Positions 47,852 to 58,649 of a DNA stretch of 64,000 bases are shown here, piece after piece. The position numbers and the translations under genes are program-made. Where the stretch lies: the NCBI RefSeq assembly GCF_910592395.1, contig NC_088311.1, positions 5,768,501 through 5,832,500 of the forward strand, read 5' to 3'. The notes beneath the pieces are model-generated. The model worked only from the letters and a program-made list of their open reading frames with translations. It did not search any database and was not told where the DNA came from. The stretch comes from Lineus longissimus (lineage: Eukaryota; Nemertea; Pilidiophora; Heteronemertea; Lineidae). Position 1 is the stretch's first letter. Each line of letters starts with the position of its first letter.

Positions 47852-48216
47852 TTCACAGGACATGATATTGGATGTGTTTGAACTTTATGATGGATTGAGA
47901 TGCTAGTCCAGTGGGGCGCAGGTTGTTTAAGTGAGTTGTGATTGCGTACGTCGCTCTAGCAGTCGAGGAACAAAGAATAATCAATATAATAAAAACATGA
48001 TTTAACCTGTGTAGGAAGTGTCATCGTTACCGAGGAGAAGGGACAGCACGGGGCCAGTAGTAAATGGTTGTGGGACTGGACATAGGGACCTAGGCAAAAT
48101 ATTAGATGAATCATTGAGGAGTCTGAGCTATCCATCAGTAAAGATGGAACTAACACTTTTTAGATAGTGGTCGGGTCATCTACACTTCTTCTGGGAGATG
48201 TATTTTTTGCTCTATG

Positions 48217-48222
48217 AATAAA
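48217..48222 (+). terminator. Polyadenylation signal, TM9SF4
   Basis: AATAAA 366 nt after the stop codon. Confidence 0.55.
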
Positions 48223-48694
48223 GTTAGGCCAAACCATAGAGATTCTCTGCTAATATTATCCAGTCCGAGATTTTCTATGAGATGTAATCTCTATTTTTTT
48301 CTCTAAGTCCGAAGCTTAAGTTATTTGTATTTATTGTGCAGAATTCACTGGTAAAGCAACCGAACAAGTGGCAAGGGTGGAATCAATGTCATGCTGACAT
48401 ACCTGCGTAATGTTTGGATTCCTAGTTGGCTGTTGGGTCAAAAGTTGTCAAGCCTTTCGAAATTCACTTTTAGAATAATTTTTCAGGGAAAATGACAATT
48501 GAGACAGCTTGGCCAAATTATCCGGACCGTAAAGGTAGCTTGTTAAAATAAAATTGTACTGTTGTGTTATAGAATTGACTAATGATCTGATCCACCACTT
48601 GACAAATGTCTTGCTTGAACTATCTTGTGTGTCCAATGTCTGATAAGGTTGGTGTTTTCTTTTATTGCTTCCTGTATGGTATTTCATTGCAGAC

Positions 48695-49300
48695 TTTGCT
48701 CCTGTGATTTGGAATGGATTGTAAATGAAGCAATGTCATTGCAGGCAATGCTCCTGCCATTAGGAATGGACTGTGAATGAAGCTATGTCATTGCAGGCAA
48801 TGCTCCTGCCATTAGGAATGGACTGTGAATGAAGCTATGTCATTGCAGGCAATGCTCCTGCCATTAGGAATGGACTGTGAATGAAGCTACTTCATTGCAG
48901 GTCATGCTCCTGCCATTAGGAATGGACTGTGAATGAAGCTACTTCATTGCAGGTCATGCTCCTGCCATTAGGAATGGACTGTGAATGAAGCTACTTCATT
49001 GCAGGTCATGCTCCTGCCATTAGGAATGGACTGTGAATGAAGCTACTTCATTGCAGGTCATGCTCCTGCCATTAGGAATGGACTGTGAATGAAGCTACTT
49101 CATTGCAGGTCATGCTCCTGCCATTAGGAATGGACTGTGAATGAAGCTACTTCATTGCAGGCAATGCTCCTGCCATTAGGAATGGACTGTGAATGAAGCT
49201 ACTTCATTGCAGGTCATGCTCCTGCCATTAGGAATGGACTGTGAATGAAGCTACTTCATTGCAGGCTATGCCCCTGCCATTTTGAATGGATTGTAATTGA
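48695..49300 (+). repeat. 52-bp tandem satellite, about 12 copies
   Basis: The unit start CTCCTG recurs every 52 bp at 48699, 48751, 48803, 48855, 48907, 48959, 49011, 49063, 49115, 49167 and 49219, with a diverged copy near 49271. Inner copies are almost identical; outer copies are diverged. Most units hold two possible hairpins: AATGAAGCTACTTCATT (7-bp stem) and GCAGGTCATGCTCCTGC (5-bp stem). Confidence 0.95.
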
Positions 49301-50761
49301 ATGTGTGCTCACAGTATGTGGCGCCTACAGGCCTTTCAGCTTTCATTCAGTTCTTTTCACTCAAGTGACTTTTAAAGAAATGGCATTTAGATTCTTCCTA
49401 GTCGGCACCAATGTACTGTTTCAAAGTTTCTACACAGGGTAGTTCTTCGACACTAAAAAATGTGACCTAACATTCAAACAGCATTTTGTGTACAGTTTTG
49501 GATGTGTATTTGTATGGCCTTCTCAACAGGCACTCTGAAATATTTATTAGTAACAGTTAAGCAGAATAAGGGCTCAAACATGTAACTTGATGTAAATAGA
49601 ATAATGTACACATGTATGTATTGTAAATAGTATGACAAATATATATATGCTGCAGCTGATTAAAGGAGGCATCTGCCCCAACATACAGCGAGTGCTCAAT
49701 TAAGTGAGGGACAGAGCCATTTCTACCAAACCAGACTTTGAGTAAAAGCCAATCTGGCACTTTAGCAAAATGCTTCTGTAAGTCGTTAATATTGTGCCAG
49801 AAGAGAAGACTTGGCCTTACCAATTTTCCTGTCTTGAAGTGAATAGGCCGTTGCAGGCACTAATTCAACCAAAGATCAAATCCAAAGCTAACTTGGCACA
49901 TTCTGTATTTTGAAATCTGGTGACGACAGTGTCATTATCTGTAACACAGGTTGTCACTGATATGTACTACTCACTTACTGTGGCACAGTTTTGTTAAAAG
50001 ATCTCTTTGTCACCTGCATTGGTGTTGGAAGTTTAATGAGCAGGAGAGGATAAGAAAGGTCAAATTCTCAAATCAGAGTTGACCATGTATAATGACTTTC
50101 CCTGCGATTTCTTCACAATGACCAGTACTGAACCATATCTTGTTACAGCTTACTGTTGCTCATAGTATTCAATACAATGTACATGTATGCACTGATTGAA
50201 AAGTGTCGTTTCTTCCATTGTTTTATGGGATTGTCTCCAAAAAGACTGTATTAGATGTTTTGTTAACTAACGTTTGGGAATTTGTTCAACAATATCTAAT
50301 TGTTTGAGTTTGTATTGTAATTATTAATCTCAAGTAATACCAGGTAAGTTGTTATGACTGCAGTAGCTTTTACTGTTCCTAAGTCTCTTTCCTTCTGTAA
50401 CTTCCTTTGTTCCTCTGCAACAACTTGAACTTTTCAAGGTAGATAACTATAAATTGGTATAAAGGTATCTGGTTCAAGTGCAAGCATTTTGGAAATGATG
50501 TACTGTACACACGTGTACTTAATAATTAATGATGCAGGACAAATGCTTTATTCTGTAGAAGTAAAGTCGATGTGCACGAAGTTCGTATAAAGGTCAAAGC
50601 ATTCCTCTATATGTTTGTTCACTGTCATGAACTTCAGGCCTTGTAATACCAGATGTAGGATTGTTACAGATGTCAAATTAATGGTCGTTAGCGTGCTACA
50701 TGTAGATCCAGATAAGTAGGTTAGTACTTGTGCAATCATGTTTAGGCGGCATAATTGCCTT

Positions 50762-51183
50762 GGTGATCCCTTGTGGTTTCAGTTCTCAGTAATGGCTAGT
50801 GGTTTTCCTTTTCCATTTTGTTGTACAATTTATCAAATATGTGAATCAACCTTGGGATCTGGCAAGCTACATACGTGTACTTGTACTTACGTGTATTCAC
50901 TGGTTGTTCCATGGTTAGCTGTTCAACCAACACATGCTTATTCTACAGGTCGAGATGAATAGCTGTTGTAGATTGAACATTATTTGAAGTTGGTGCCATG
51001 ATGTTTTGAACTGATAATCGTGTCTAGAAGTTCTGTTATTTCATACATGTAGGAAAATGGTCTGAAATAGTTACTACCAGTTTCTCTTTAGGAGACTCTG
51101 TAAAGTAATGAATACTGTAACCCAGTATTGGCGATCTCTTGTGGTTTCAGTTCTCAGTAATGGCTAGTGGTTTTCCTTTTCCA
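50762..51183 (+). repeat. 54-bp direct repeat pair
   Basis: 50762-50815 and 51130-51183 are near-identical (two mismatches seen), offset by 368 bp. The sequence starts GGTGATCCCTTGTGG and ends GGTTTTCCTTTTCCA. Confidence 0.9.
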
Positions 51184-51275
51184 CTGGCCAGTTCAATACT
51201 CCTTTTCCACTGTATTTTGCAACAGCTTTTTTTGGTGGAAAAGCAGTTTTCCCCGCAAAATAACAAATTTGTGTG

Positions 51276-51379
51276 TTTTAATTTTGCGGAACTGCAGGAT
51301 CTGTAATGCATAATGAATGGATGAAGTTACATTTTGCACTCGTTAATTTTGCGGATCAGGTCGGACCGCAAAATTAAAA
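51276..51379. repeat. Inverted repeat of TTTTAATTTTGCGG
   Basis: TTTTAATTTTGCGGA at 51276-51290 and CCGCAAAATTAAAA at 51366-51379 are inverted copies; partial copies of the TTTTGCGG core occur between and beside them. Confidence 0.7.
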
Positions 51380-51450
51380 CGTCTGCAAAATTTTTCCTGG
51401 GTTACAGGATTTGTATTGTGCAGGATTCCTTCTTTCCAGTGAAACGTCTT

Positions 51451-51465
51451 GGGGGGGGGGGGGGG
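51451..51465 (+). repeat. Poly-G run (15)
   Basis: Uninterrupted G15, comparable to the C12 at 55108-55119 and G15 at 55641-55655. Confidence 0.95.
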
Positions 51466-51934
51466 CTACTGATTTTTCGGTCTCTCCGAGTGGTCCAGTG
51501 GATTTATTTCCAAACTTCCAGAGGTATTTGCTGTGTCATGACCTTACTTGCCAATATTTTGCAAGAAAGTACGAGGACATGGGAGAATTACTTGTATGAT
51601 CTGGGGATTGATTCCAAGAAGTAGCCCCTCGGACAGAAAGGACGTCCACAGTAATTTATCTACTTATTAACATTGTATAGACTTGGAACTTCTATATACG
51701 GTGTAGACGCTATTTAGCCTGTACAAAAGGCCCGTTTGTGTGCAATAGATCTGAACAGACGCACCAAAACTGGCTTTATAGTAAACACAGTATATTTAAG
51801 AACCAGAATAACAAATGTCTGGACAAATTGGTTGAGTGTAAACTGTAACATACTTTCTAGTAAAATGGTTGATAAAAAAGCTAATATGGTTTGTTTTTGT
51901 TATTATCTGAATCTGTTTTATACTTCAGCTTTGC

Positions 51935-52767
51935 TCATACATGTTGAATAATTTCTTCAGTCGCATCCAATGACTGCAAAATCTCCTCACGAACATCTGT
52001 AAGAATATAACCAAGAAGATTTCTGCCATTCCAGGTGGCCTTGTTCCAAGCTCTTGGATCATCAGCAGCCAGTCCAATACCCCAAATTGTGTCGAGAGGA
52101 CTGGCTTCAACAAGGGTAGTTCCAGCAGTCTTCAGAAGGATTTTTTGGAGGTCTTTATTTTGAGAAAACTTTGCAACATTTCCTTTGTGGACAATGTTCT
52201 GGCACTCCTTGTTCCATAGGTCATCATTCCAGTTTTTTACTTTCCTTCCGAGCATCTTTTGTTTCCTTGGACTAGAGGTTCCCAGGATTGCATGGGCTGA
52301 TTCGTAGTCACCGAATAAAACTGAAATGTAATCTGACAATTAACATTTGAGTTTTGTTATGTTTGTTTGAAAAGAGGCAAGATCGAAATGTGAACACAGC
52401 AAAGATACAATGACAGCTATCACCTTCCTATAATTATAACTCCCCTACAGTAGCTGTTAATTTATCAATTGAGATTTTAAGACCATCAGGATTGATAATA
52501 TGATTCTTTTCTACAACTGTATCAATACAACAAGGAAGCACCAATCACCAATGCAATTGTTGGGTATCTGGCTCAGGAGCAAAAACTGGCAAATCGACTT
52601 TTTGAATACAAACCTGCCTTCTCGTGCATCATATACTGCTCTGCACAGTTGTACAACTGGCCATCGACGGTGAATTTACTTGGATGCCACTGACTGAATG
52701 GAGAGTCACTCTTCCAGAAAAAGGTGTATTTTTCGGTGACATCCGTGCTGGCGTTGGCCTCCGCCAT
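51935..52767 (-). CDS. NADAR-domain (YbiA-like) N-glycosidase family protein
   Basis: Exons 52767-52614 and 52320-51935 (phase 1 join) give 179 aa. The family acts on N-glycosidic bonds in riboflavin-pathway intermediates or NAD/ADP-ribose-derived substrates, with a proposed damage-control role. Motifs in order: FFWKSDSPFSQWHPSKF, the EQYM motif of the active site (CAEQYMMHEKA), LFGDYE, a small AxxILG block, LGRKV, KFSQN, LVEASPLDTIWGIGL, and WNGRNLLGYILTDVR. These are the full set expected for the domain, so the gene looks intact. The donor GTTTGT is weak but preserves phase. The start MAEANAST is the only ATG in frame before the domain. Probably cytosolic; no signal or membrane segment. Confidence 0.93.
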
Positions 52768-52806
52768 ATTTCTGCAAGGCCGGGAAAAGTCCGAGTGGAG
52801 TTCCTA

Positions 52807-52823
52807 AACGCGGGAAATACGAA
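52807..52823. promoter_or_regulatory. Shared 17-mer with E2F-like core (NADAR gene)
   Basis: AACGCGGGAAATACGAA, identical to 26668-26684 and to the reverse complement of 55833-55849. It lies about 40 bp upstream of the NADAR start codon. Confidence 0.5.
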
Positions 52824-52919
52824 TACGTACTCTGAGGTTAAAGGGATAACCCGCTGTAGGATTTGTGAATGGGGGTCCGGGGGGGGGTCCCAGCCTTGGG
52901 CTTCTGTTAGCCAGGATTC

Positions 52920-53430
52920 ATACTGGTGATAAACCATTCAGTGGGAACTCAACTCGGGTGAATGTGATCATCCGAGAAATCGGAAATGGATTCATACTGG
53001 TGATAAAAATGTAAACTCAAGTGACTATGGTCATCTGAGAGATGTGGATTCATCATCATCATCATGTCCCGCAGCCATGCGGCCACTGGGGCCTGGGCGA
53101 CCCTAAGCTGTTAACGATGCGACATCACACGGTTCTGTCCTCGGCGAGGCGGATCAGGTAGGTCACTGGTCTTTCTTCCAGTCCAGTGCGTACTGGTGAT
53201 AAACCATGAGAACTCAACTCGGGTGAATGTGATCATCTGAGGAATCGGATATGGATTCATACTGGTGATAAAAATGTAAACTCCAGTGACTGTGGTCATC
53301 TGAGAGATGTGCATTCATCATCATCATCATGTCCCGCAGCCATGCGGCCATTGGGGTCTGGCCGACCCTAAGCTGTTAACGATGCGACATCACACGGTTC
53401 TGTCCTCGGCGAGGAAGATCAGGTATAGAA
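52920..53430 (-). repeat. Tandem duplication of retroelement 3' end (~265 bp period)
   Basis: Two copies, about 52920-53160 and 53190-53430, share ACTGGTGATAAA, CAACTCGGGTGAATGTGATC, an ATC trinucleotide tract, and the block starting GTTAACGATGCGACATC (53110 and 53375). On the minus strand this looks like the 3' end and ATG/GAT microsatellite tail of the element described next. Confidence 0.8.
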
Positions 53431-53439
53431 CACTCAAGG

Positions 53440-53700
53440 TCTTATAGTCCAGTGCCTCACGTCAACCATCCAAATTCTCTTTGGACGACCGCGCACCACT
53501 GTGCCCTGCAAGATGGTATTTGCTAGTGAACTCGGTGATCCGTTCTCTTACTTGGATGTTGGTGGTGAGGGATTAATATGGTGTATAGTGGATGTTGAGT
53601 AGTCTCCTGTAGCAGTTCAGTTCAAATGCGTTGATCCGTTTCTCGATCTCGGTGTTCATGGTCCACGATTCTGCCGCATGAGAACACTGAGATCACCAAA
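53440..53700 (-). mobile_element. Degraded non-LTR retrotransposon, C-terminal fragment
   Basis: Minus-strand frames hold pieces typical of the last part of LINE-encoded reverse transcriptase proteins: EIEKRINAFELNCYRRLLNI, then RERITEF, then after a frameshift RGRPKRIWMVDVRHW. Stops and frameshifts show it is inactive. The clade (RTE- or CR1-like) cannot be set from this fragment. The 3' end continues towards 53300. Confidence 0.75.
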
Positions 53701-53745
53701 TTCTCTTCAAAAAAAAAAAAAAAAAGGCGCGCCAAATTCTCTTCA
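53696..53745 (+). repeat. Poly-A/GGCGCG insertion flanked by 14-bp direct repeats
   Basis: CCAAATTCTCTTCA occurs at 53696-53709 and 53732-53745. Between them are about 16 A residues followed by GGCGCG. This looks like a target-site duplication around a minimal A-tailed insertion, or an assembly or library artefact. Confidence 0.7.
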
Positions 53746-55832
53746 GTCTGGTTAGGGCAGCCGCAGCTTTGGCTAAAGGCCTACGCGTGTTTACCTCGTT
53801 TTTCAAGCTGCCTATGATTCTCGCACAATACCCTGAGGTTGAATATCAGGGCCCGGTTTCACAAATATTCACGGAAACCGATGTGGATTCATATTGGTGA
53901 CAAACCATTCAATGTAGAGGGATGTCCAAACATCGCGTTATTAGTATTTTATGATTCTGTATGTTGAAGGACTTTATGTTTATCAATTCATGTAATGTTG
54001 GTCAACTTCTGTTGATTGTTATTCAATTTTTGTTTGGCGTTGGTCTCAAGCTTCCAGACCTAACGGGGCTCATGGTCATGATATTAACCCCATTATGATA
54101 TCTAACTCCATCACACTCCCTACCATCCTGACGAAATCAGGGGTTAATGTTCTCTTTTCCGGCCCTGCACACACCTACATGATATCATCACATGAACAAT
54201 CCATGTCTGGTTGAATGATAGTAAGAAAAGAAAGTAAGAGATTATTGCCATAAAGAAATATCTTAGACAGTCATTTCAGTCAGTTTGATTTATGAACCTC
54301 ATTGTTTTTGGAGGTTGTTAGGCCAAAAGATAATAAGATGTTTCTCTGTCCTTTAGGCTATGCCTTTATATCTACCATCTAAAAACTATATAAGAAGAGG
54401 ATTTTCCTAACTGTCACTTATTGTCCGATGGAAACAGAGGAATCTGGTGTGCCAACCAGTACGACTACATGATGTCACTCTTCTTCACCACAATCTGGCT
54501 TATACTATGAACCCCGCTTTGGGAGGATTCACCAATTCGGGGGTGTATTGCACTTCACACCCGCAGAAGTATCCAAGTCGTGTCCGCCATTGCTCCATTT
54601 ATGAGTAATCTAGGAGCATGGGAGTGTCTTTTCTGAAATAAAGGTTTGCTCGAAAAGCACACATCTGCGCATGTCTTTGTTGTTTCTATTGATGAACTTC
54701 CAATTTACTCTGTCAATTGGGTTAACGGGGGTAGTTGTAATGTTGAATATTTTTTCATATATAATTGTTTTTTTTCCTAAAACTTCTTACAATAAAAACC
54801 AAAAGGAAAAATGGTGCAAACCTGAATGCGTCTGTGTCTGAGTAAACTAGTACTGCTTTAAAAAAACAGCATTTTAAGAATCTGTTAATGAGACACTCTT
54901 GCATACCTGAAAATTATGCGTAGGTGTCTTTAAATTTCACCTAGGGTGGCATGATGGGGACAATGTCACAACCTATAATGGACACTAATAAGTGTGATAT
55001 GCGGAGCATTTGCACAAAGCCTTAGTGGTAGATGCCACAGGGAGGGACAATTCACAACCTGTGATGATGGTCCAGGGTAAAGTTGATGTGGATGCATGAA
55101 ATCTCGACCCCCCCCCCCCTGGAGTGTACATACTAAAGGAGTAGTCCTTCGTGCAGCTAAACTGTTCAAGCAATGCTGAACACGTGCAAAAGAAGTTTGT
55201 GATATCCCTGCTCCTGATCAAGACTTGATAATCCACGCAAGGCCAATGGTAGGCCTACAACCTGTGCCAATGCTGGTGTTGAACAGATTGTGACATTGTC
55301 CCTAGGGGGTTTTGAAGCCCCTTGTCCTTCACGTGGAAAGAAGAGATGAGTTCAGCACCCGTTTTTTGAAGTGCTATTAATAATCAGCTTCAAACATGCC
55401 CTCAGAGTTGCAATTACAGCAAGATTTCGCTTCTCCGGCCTGAGTACTGTACTAGCGAACACTAACAATAGCAATTTTATTATACATATATTATACATAT
55501 TACAATTCATGTTCAGAGTTAAAGAGGTACGCCGTTCTTAATAACAAGTGGTCCAGGAAAATAGAAATTCAGCATACACACACCAGTCAGTCCTGGTATA
55601 CTCATGTGTTAGAGAGGGCGACTCTTGCTTGTTGGTCAGTGGGGGGGGGGGGGGGCTGTTGAGCTCTTATTTTCACATGCCTGTGCATTCATCATGAATA
55701 GCGGGATGAATAAATGGTTGTTACATTGCCTTTTGATGACAGTAAAGCCAATGTTTTGCTCATCCAGGAAGACAAGATACCTGATTTGCCTCGAGTGAGG
55801 ACAGAATTTTGGGGTAAGCGGATCGAGGCTAA
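53746..55832. other. Intergenic region without a recognised gene
   Basis: Mixed AT-rich sequence with a C12 run (55108-55119) and a G15 run (55641-55655). A plus-strand open stretch of about 65 codons ends near 54606, shortly before an AATAAA near 54637, but I recognise no domain and no splice pattern in it. No tRNA or rRNA is seen. Confidence 0.5.
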
Positions 55833-55940
55833 TTCGTATTTCCCGCGTTTTGAACTAATGGTTGCGTCACCTGTTATTTCTAGAAGAACTCCGACATCTC
55901 TCGAAGTGTACATCGAGGATGTAACAAATCGCCACTTCCG
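55833..55940. promoter_or_regulatory. Upstream repeat with E2F-like TTTCCCGC motif (USP14 side)
   Basis: Reverse complement of the block at 26577-26684, sharing TGGCGATTTGTTACAT, AGATGTCGGAGTTCTTCT and the 17-mer (55833-55849 here). It ends 24 bp before the USP14 ATG, so it is in the promoter or 5' leader. Confidence 0.5.
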
Positions 55941-55963
55941 GTGAATTTTTCAAACTTGGAAAA

Positions 55964-58614
55964 ATGCCGACTTTTAAAGGTGAGTTTATTGCCATTTTGG
56001 TCATTCAGATATTACTTTGTTGCGTATTTATCGAATGCTTGTGTATGTTAGATTTATAACAGGTGATCGGTTTACCCTTTTACAATGAGTTACATGCGTA
56101 GAATCGCTTTAGTTGGGAGGTTTTGTTCCAGCTCCTTTGGCCGGCAGCGGGGATGTACACATGTTCACTGTACATTGTGTAGTGTAGCGCATCAAATGCC
56201 ATCATACAGGATGCTTCAAAAAGTAATCAGTGAGGCCTACGTGTACGTGGAGTTTGTGTAGGCTTGTAGTACATTGTAATGACCAAACAAAATATAAAAT
56301 TTGGCAAGACTAAGTGCAGTTTTTCATGGATTTATTAGTATTACCGCACGGTAGCCTATCTCAGATCTTACACTTATGACTTGCAGATTTAGGCCTTGGC
56401 CTGAACATTTCTCTAGGCCTACTACGTCATTACGTGTACCTGTAGGTAGTGCTGCACATCCTAAGTATCAGATAGTGGTAAACTGGTAATTAAGTTCTTA
56501 TTTCCCGCCTTCATTGTATTTCTAGTGAACGTCAGGTGGGGCAAAGAGAAGTACGAGAGCGTTGAATGCAACACAGATGAACCGCCGATACTGTTCAAGG
56601 CTCAGCTGTTCGCCTTGTCGGGGGTGATGCCTGAACGTCAGAAAGTCATGATCAAAGGCATCACTTTGAAGGTAAACTATAAGTTTTTGCATTTGGTTCT
56701 TTCAGCAGCTAATTGAAGTGTTCAAACAAGAAGTCAATAGCGCTCCATTCTCAGGCTTAATGTAAAACTGGCAAAGAATATGTGATGATGGAACATTTCT
56801 TTAACTTCTGTCTCAAAGAAGGTGACAACATCTTGTTCTGTAAATCATGGTCGACGTCGTTTGCCTGGAAATTGGGAGGTCTGGTAAGATGGAAGCATGT
56901 AAACTAGTCCACTTTAGAAGTCATGCAGACGTGTACTTCAACTACTTCTGAAGCCAAATGAATCGATATTTCATAAGTCTAGTTCTATCTTTCTTGTTAC
57001 AGGATGATGATAACTGGGGAACATTCAAAATAAAGAATGTGAGTATAAAAAAGTTATTTGATGCGCAGTGGTCATATACATTAACTGGGCTTGAAATTTG
57101 TCCCGATTTTCCTACATGTCTTACAAAGGCAAAGTTTTTGCTCTTCAGATCTGAATTCCATAGAATATCACTGACTGACTAAATGAGTACATGTACATGT
57201 TGTTGAGTATTCTTGAGAATTTTTTGCTTTTGATCAAAAGTTTCGATATCCTTAATCATTCACATCAGGTGAGGTAGTTTCCTTGCAAAATCCAACTCGC
57301 CCTAAACAAACCAATAATTTATAATCACCGAATGATTCACTGCCAGCTATCATAAATGTTGGCGTTTTCTGCTTGCTAAATCACCAGCAGTTGATAAACC
57401 TACTACCCTGTTTGCCATGCAAATGTTTAATTGTGAATAGCATCTGAAAACTAGGCAAGTGTCTTTATACCTGGTCATAAACATGATAGACAGGTATGTA
57501 CCTGTTCAAATATCCTGCAAAAAAGGCAAGGAAGTGCATTACAGCAAAGTGCTGTGATTACTTGATTGTACATGTAATTCAGTGCATTTTGCGATATTCT
57601 TATCAATGATCAGCAACAGATATAAATAAATGGACCGCCACTTTTATTATTTTAATTTTTATTATATTAGTCTGTAATCAGTTACAGTTCAGTCCCTGGC
57701 TTGTTAAGGTGCCTTTCACCATGTTACAATTCTTGTACTGCCAACCAGGTAGATATTAGCTGTTGGGAAAACTTCATTAAGGTGATATTCTCTCTCCGAT
57801 ATGCTTGCCTTACATGTACCCGTTGGTTTTAGATAGAACTCTGCAAAATATCTGTAAGAAAATAATCAGAGAACTGAAGGCGGCCAGAATGGTTGATATT
57901 GATAAGGTTATATCTGCAAATCATAAACCAAAAAGATGAATGTGTCATTGTCAGTAATGTCACTATTAAAAAAATGGATACTGATACAAGTAAATAAAAA
58001 ATTAACTTGTTGTCTCGCTCTGTAGAATAACCAGCTGTGTTTAGCAACATGCATTACACTTTTTTACATCTTAACATGTTTTCCCATTGTAACATGTAGT
58101 GTTTAATAGAATTTCTTGTTTGAATGTTTTAGGGTGCCACTCTAATGATGATGGGAACTGCGGAGGAGAATGCTCTTAAAGAGCCTGTGGAGAAAACGGT
58201 TTTCCTTGAGGATATGTCAGACTCCCAGAGGGCAGCAGCTGTAAGTTTTCAATGGTTTACAGACTTAAATCAAACTGGTGTGGTGTATCTTTGTAAAATT
58301 TGCTTTGACTTGTCTTCCAGTGTTGGTTGCGTGAGATGACTGGATTTTAGAATCAAGTTACTTTTGTAATGTTGGTGCCCAGTGGTCAATTTGAACTGCT
58401 TGAATCATAATCATGGCAGCTTTAGTTGAGTTTGTACACATGTTAACTTTCCCAAACATAATTTGGTGTTCAGACAGATAATCCCAACATGTAGATTTGA
58501 GAGTATGAATGAGTGCAAATAAAAAGTGTTAAATTTTATTGATCATTTTAGATTATCCTCTTTAGCTCACCTCTTAGCAGAGGTGAGCTTATCCCATACC
58601 GTGGCGTCTGTCGT

Positions 58615-58649
<35 letters not shown>

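Larger units (their letters stand above)
47852..51934. other. Intergenic region, TM9SF4 to NADAR gene
   Basis: It holds the TM9SF4 3' UTR (AATAAA at 48217-48222), the 52-bp satellite at 48695-49300, a 54-bp direct repeat pair, an inverted repeat pair and a G15 run. Open frames here are short and show no recognised family, so none is called as a gene. Confidence 0.6.

Noticed and set aside
48695-49300. CRISPR-like array
   Set aside because: The whole 52-bp unit repeats; there are no variable spacers.
54409-54606. Open stretch ending before AATAAA near 54637, possible terminal exon
   Set aside because: No homologous family recognised and no acceptor with matching upstream exon found.
55692-55913. 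73-codon minus-strand frame upstream of USP14
   Set aside because: Overlaps the shared promoter repeat; its apparent conservation with 26577-26684 is at DNA level and broken by indels.
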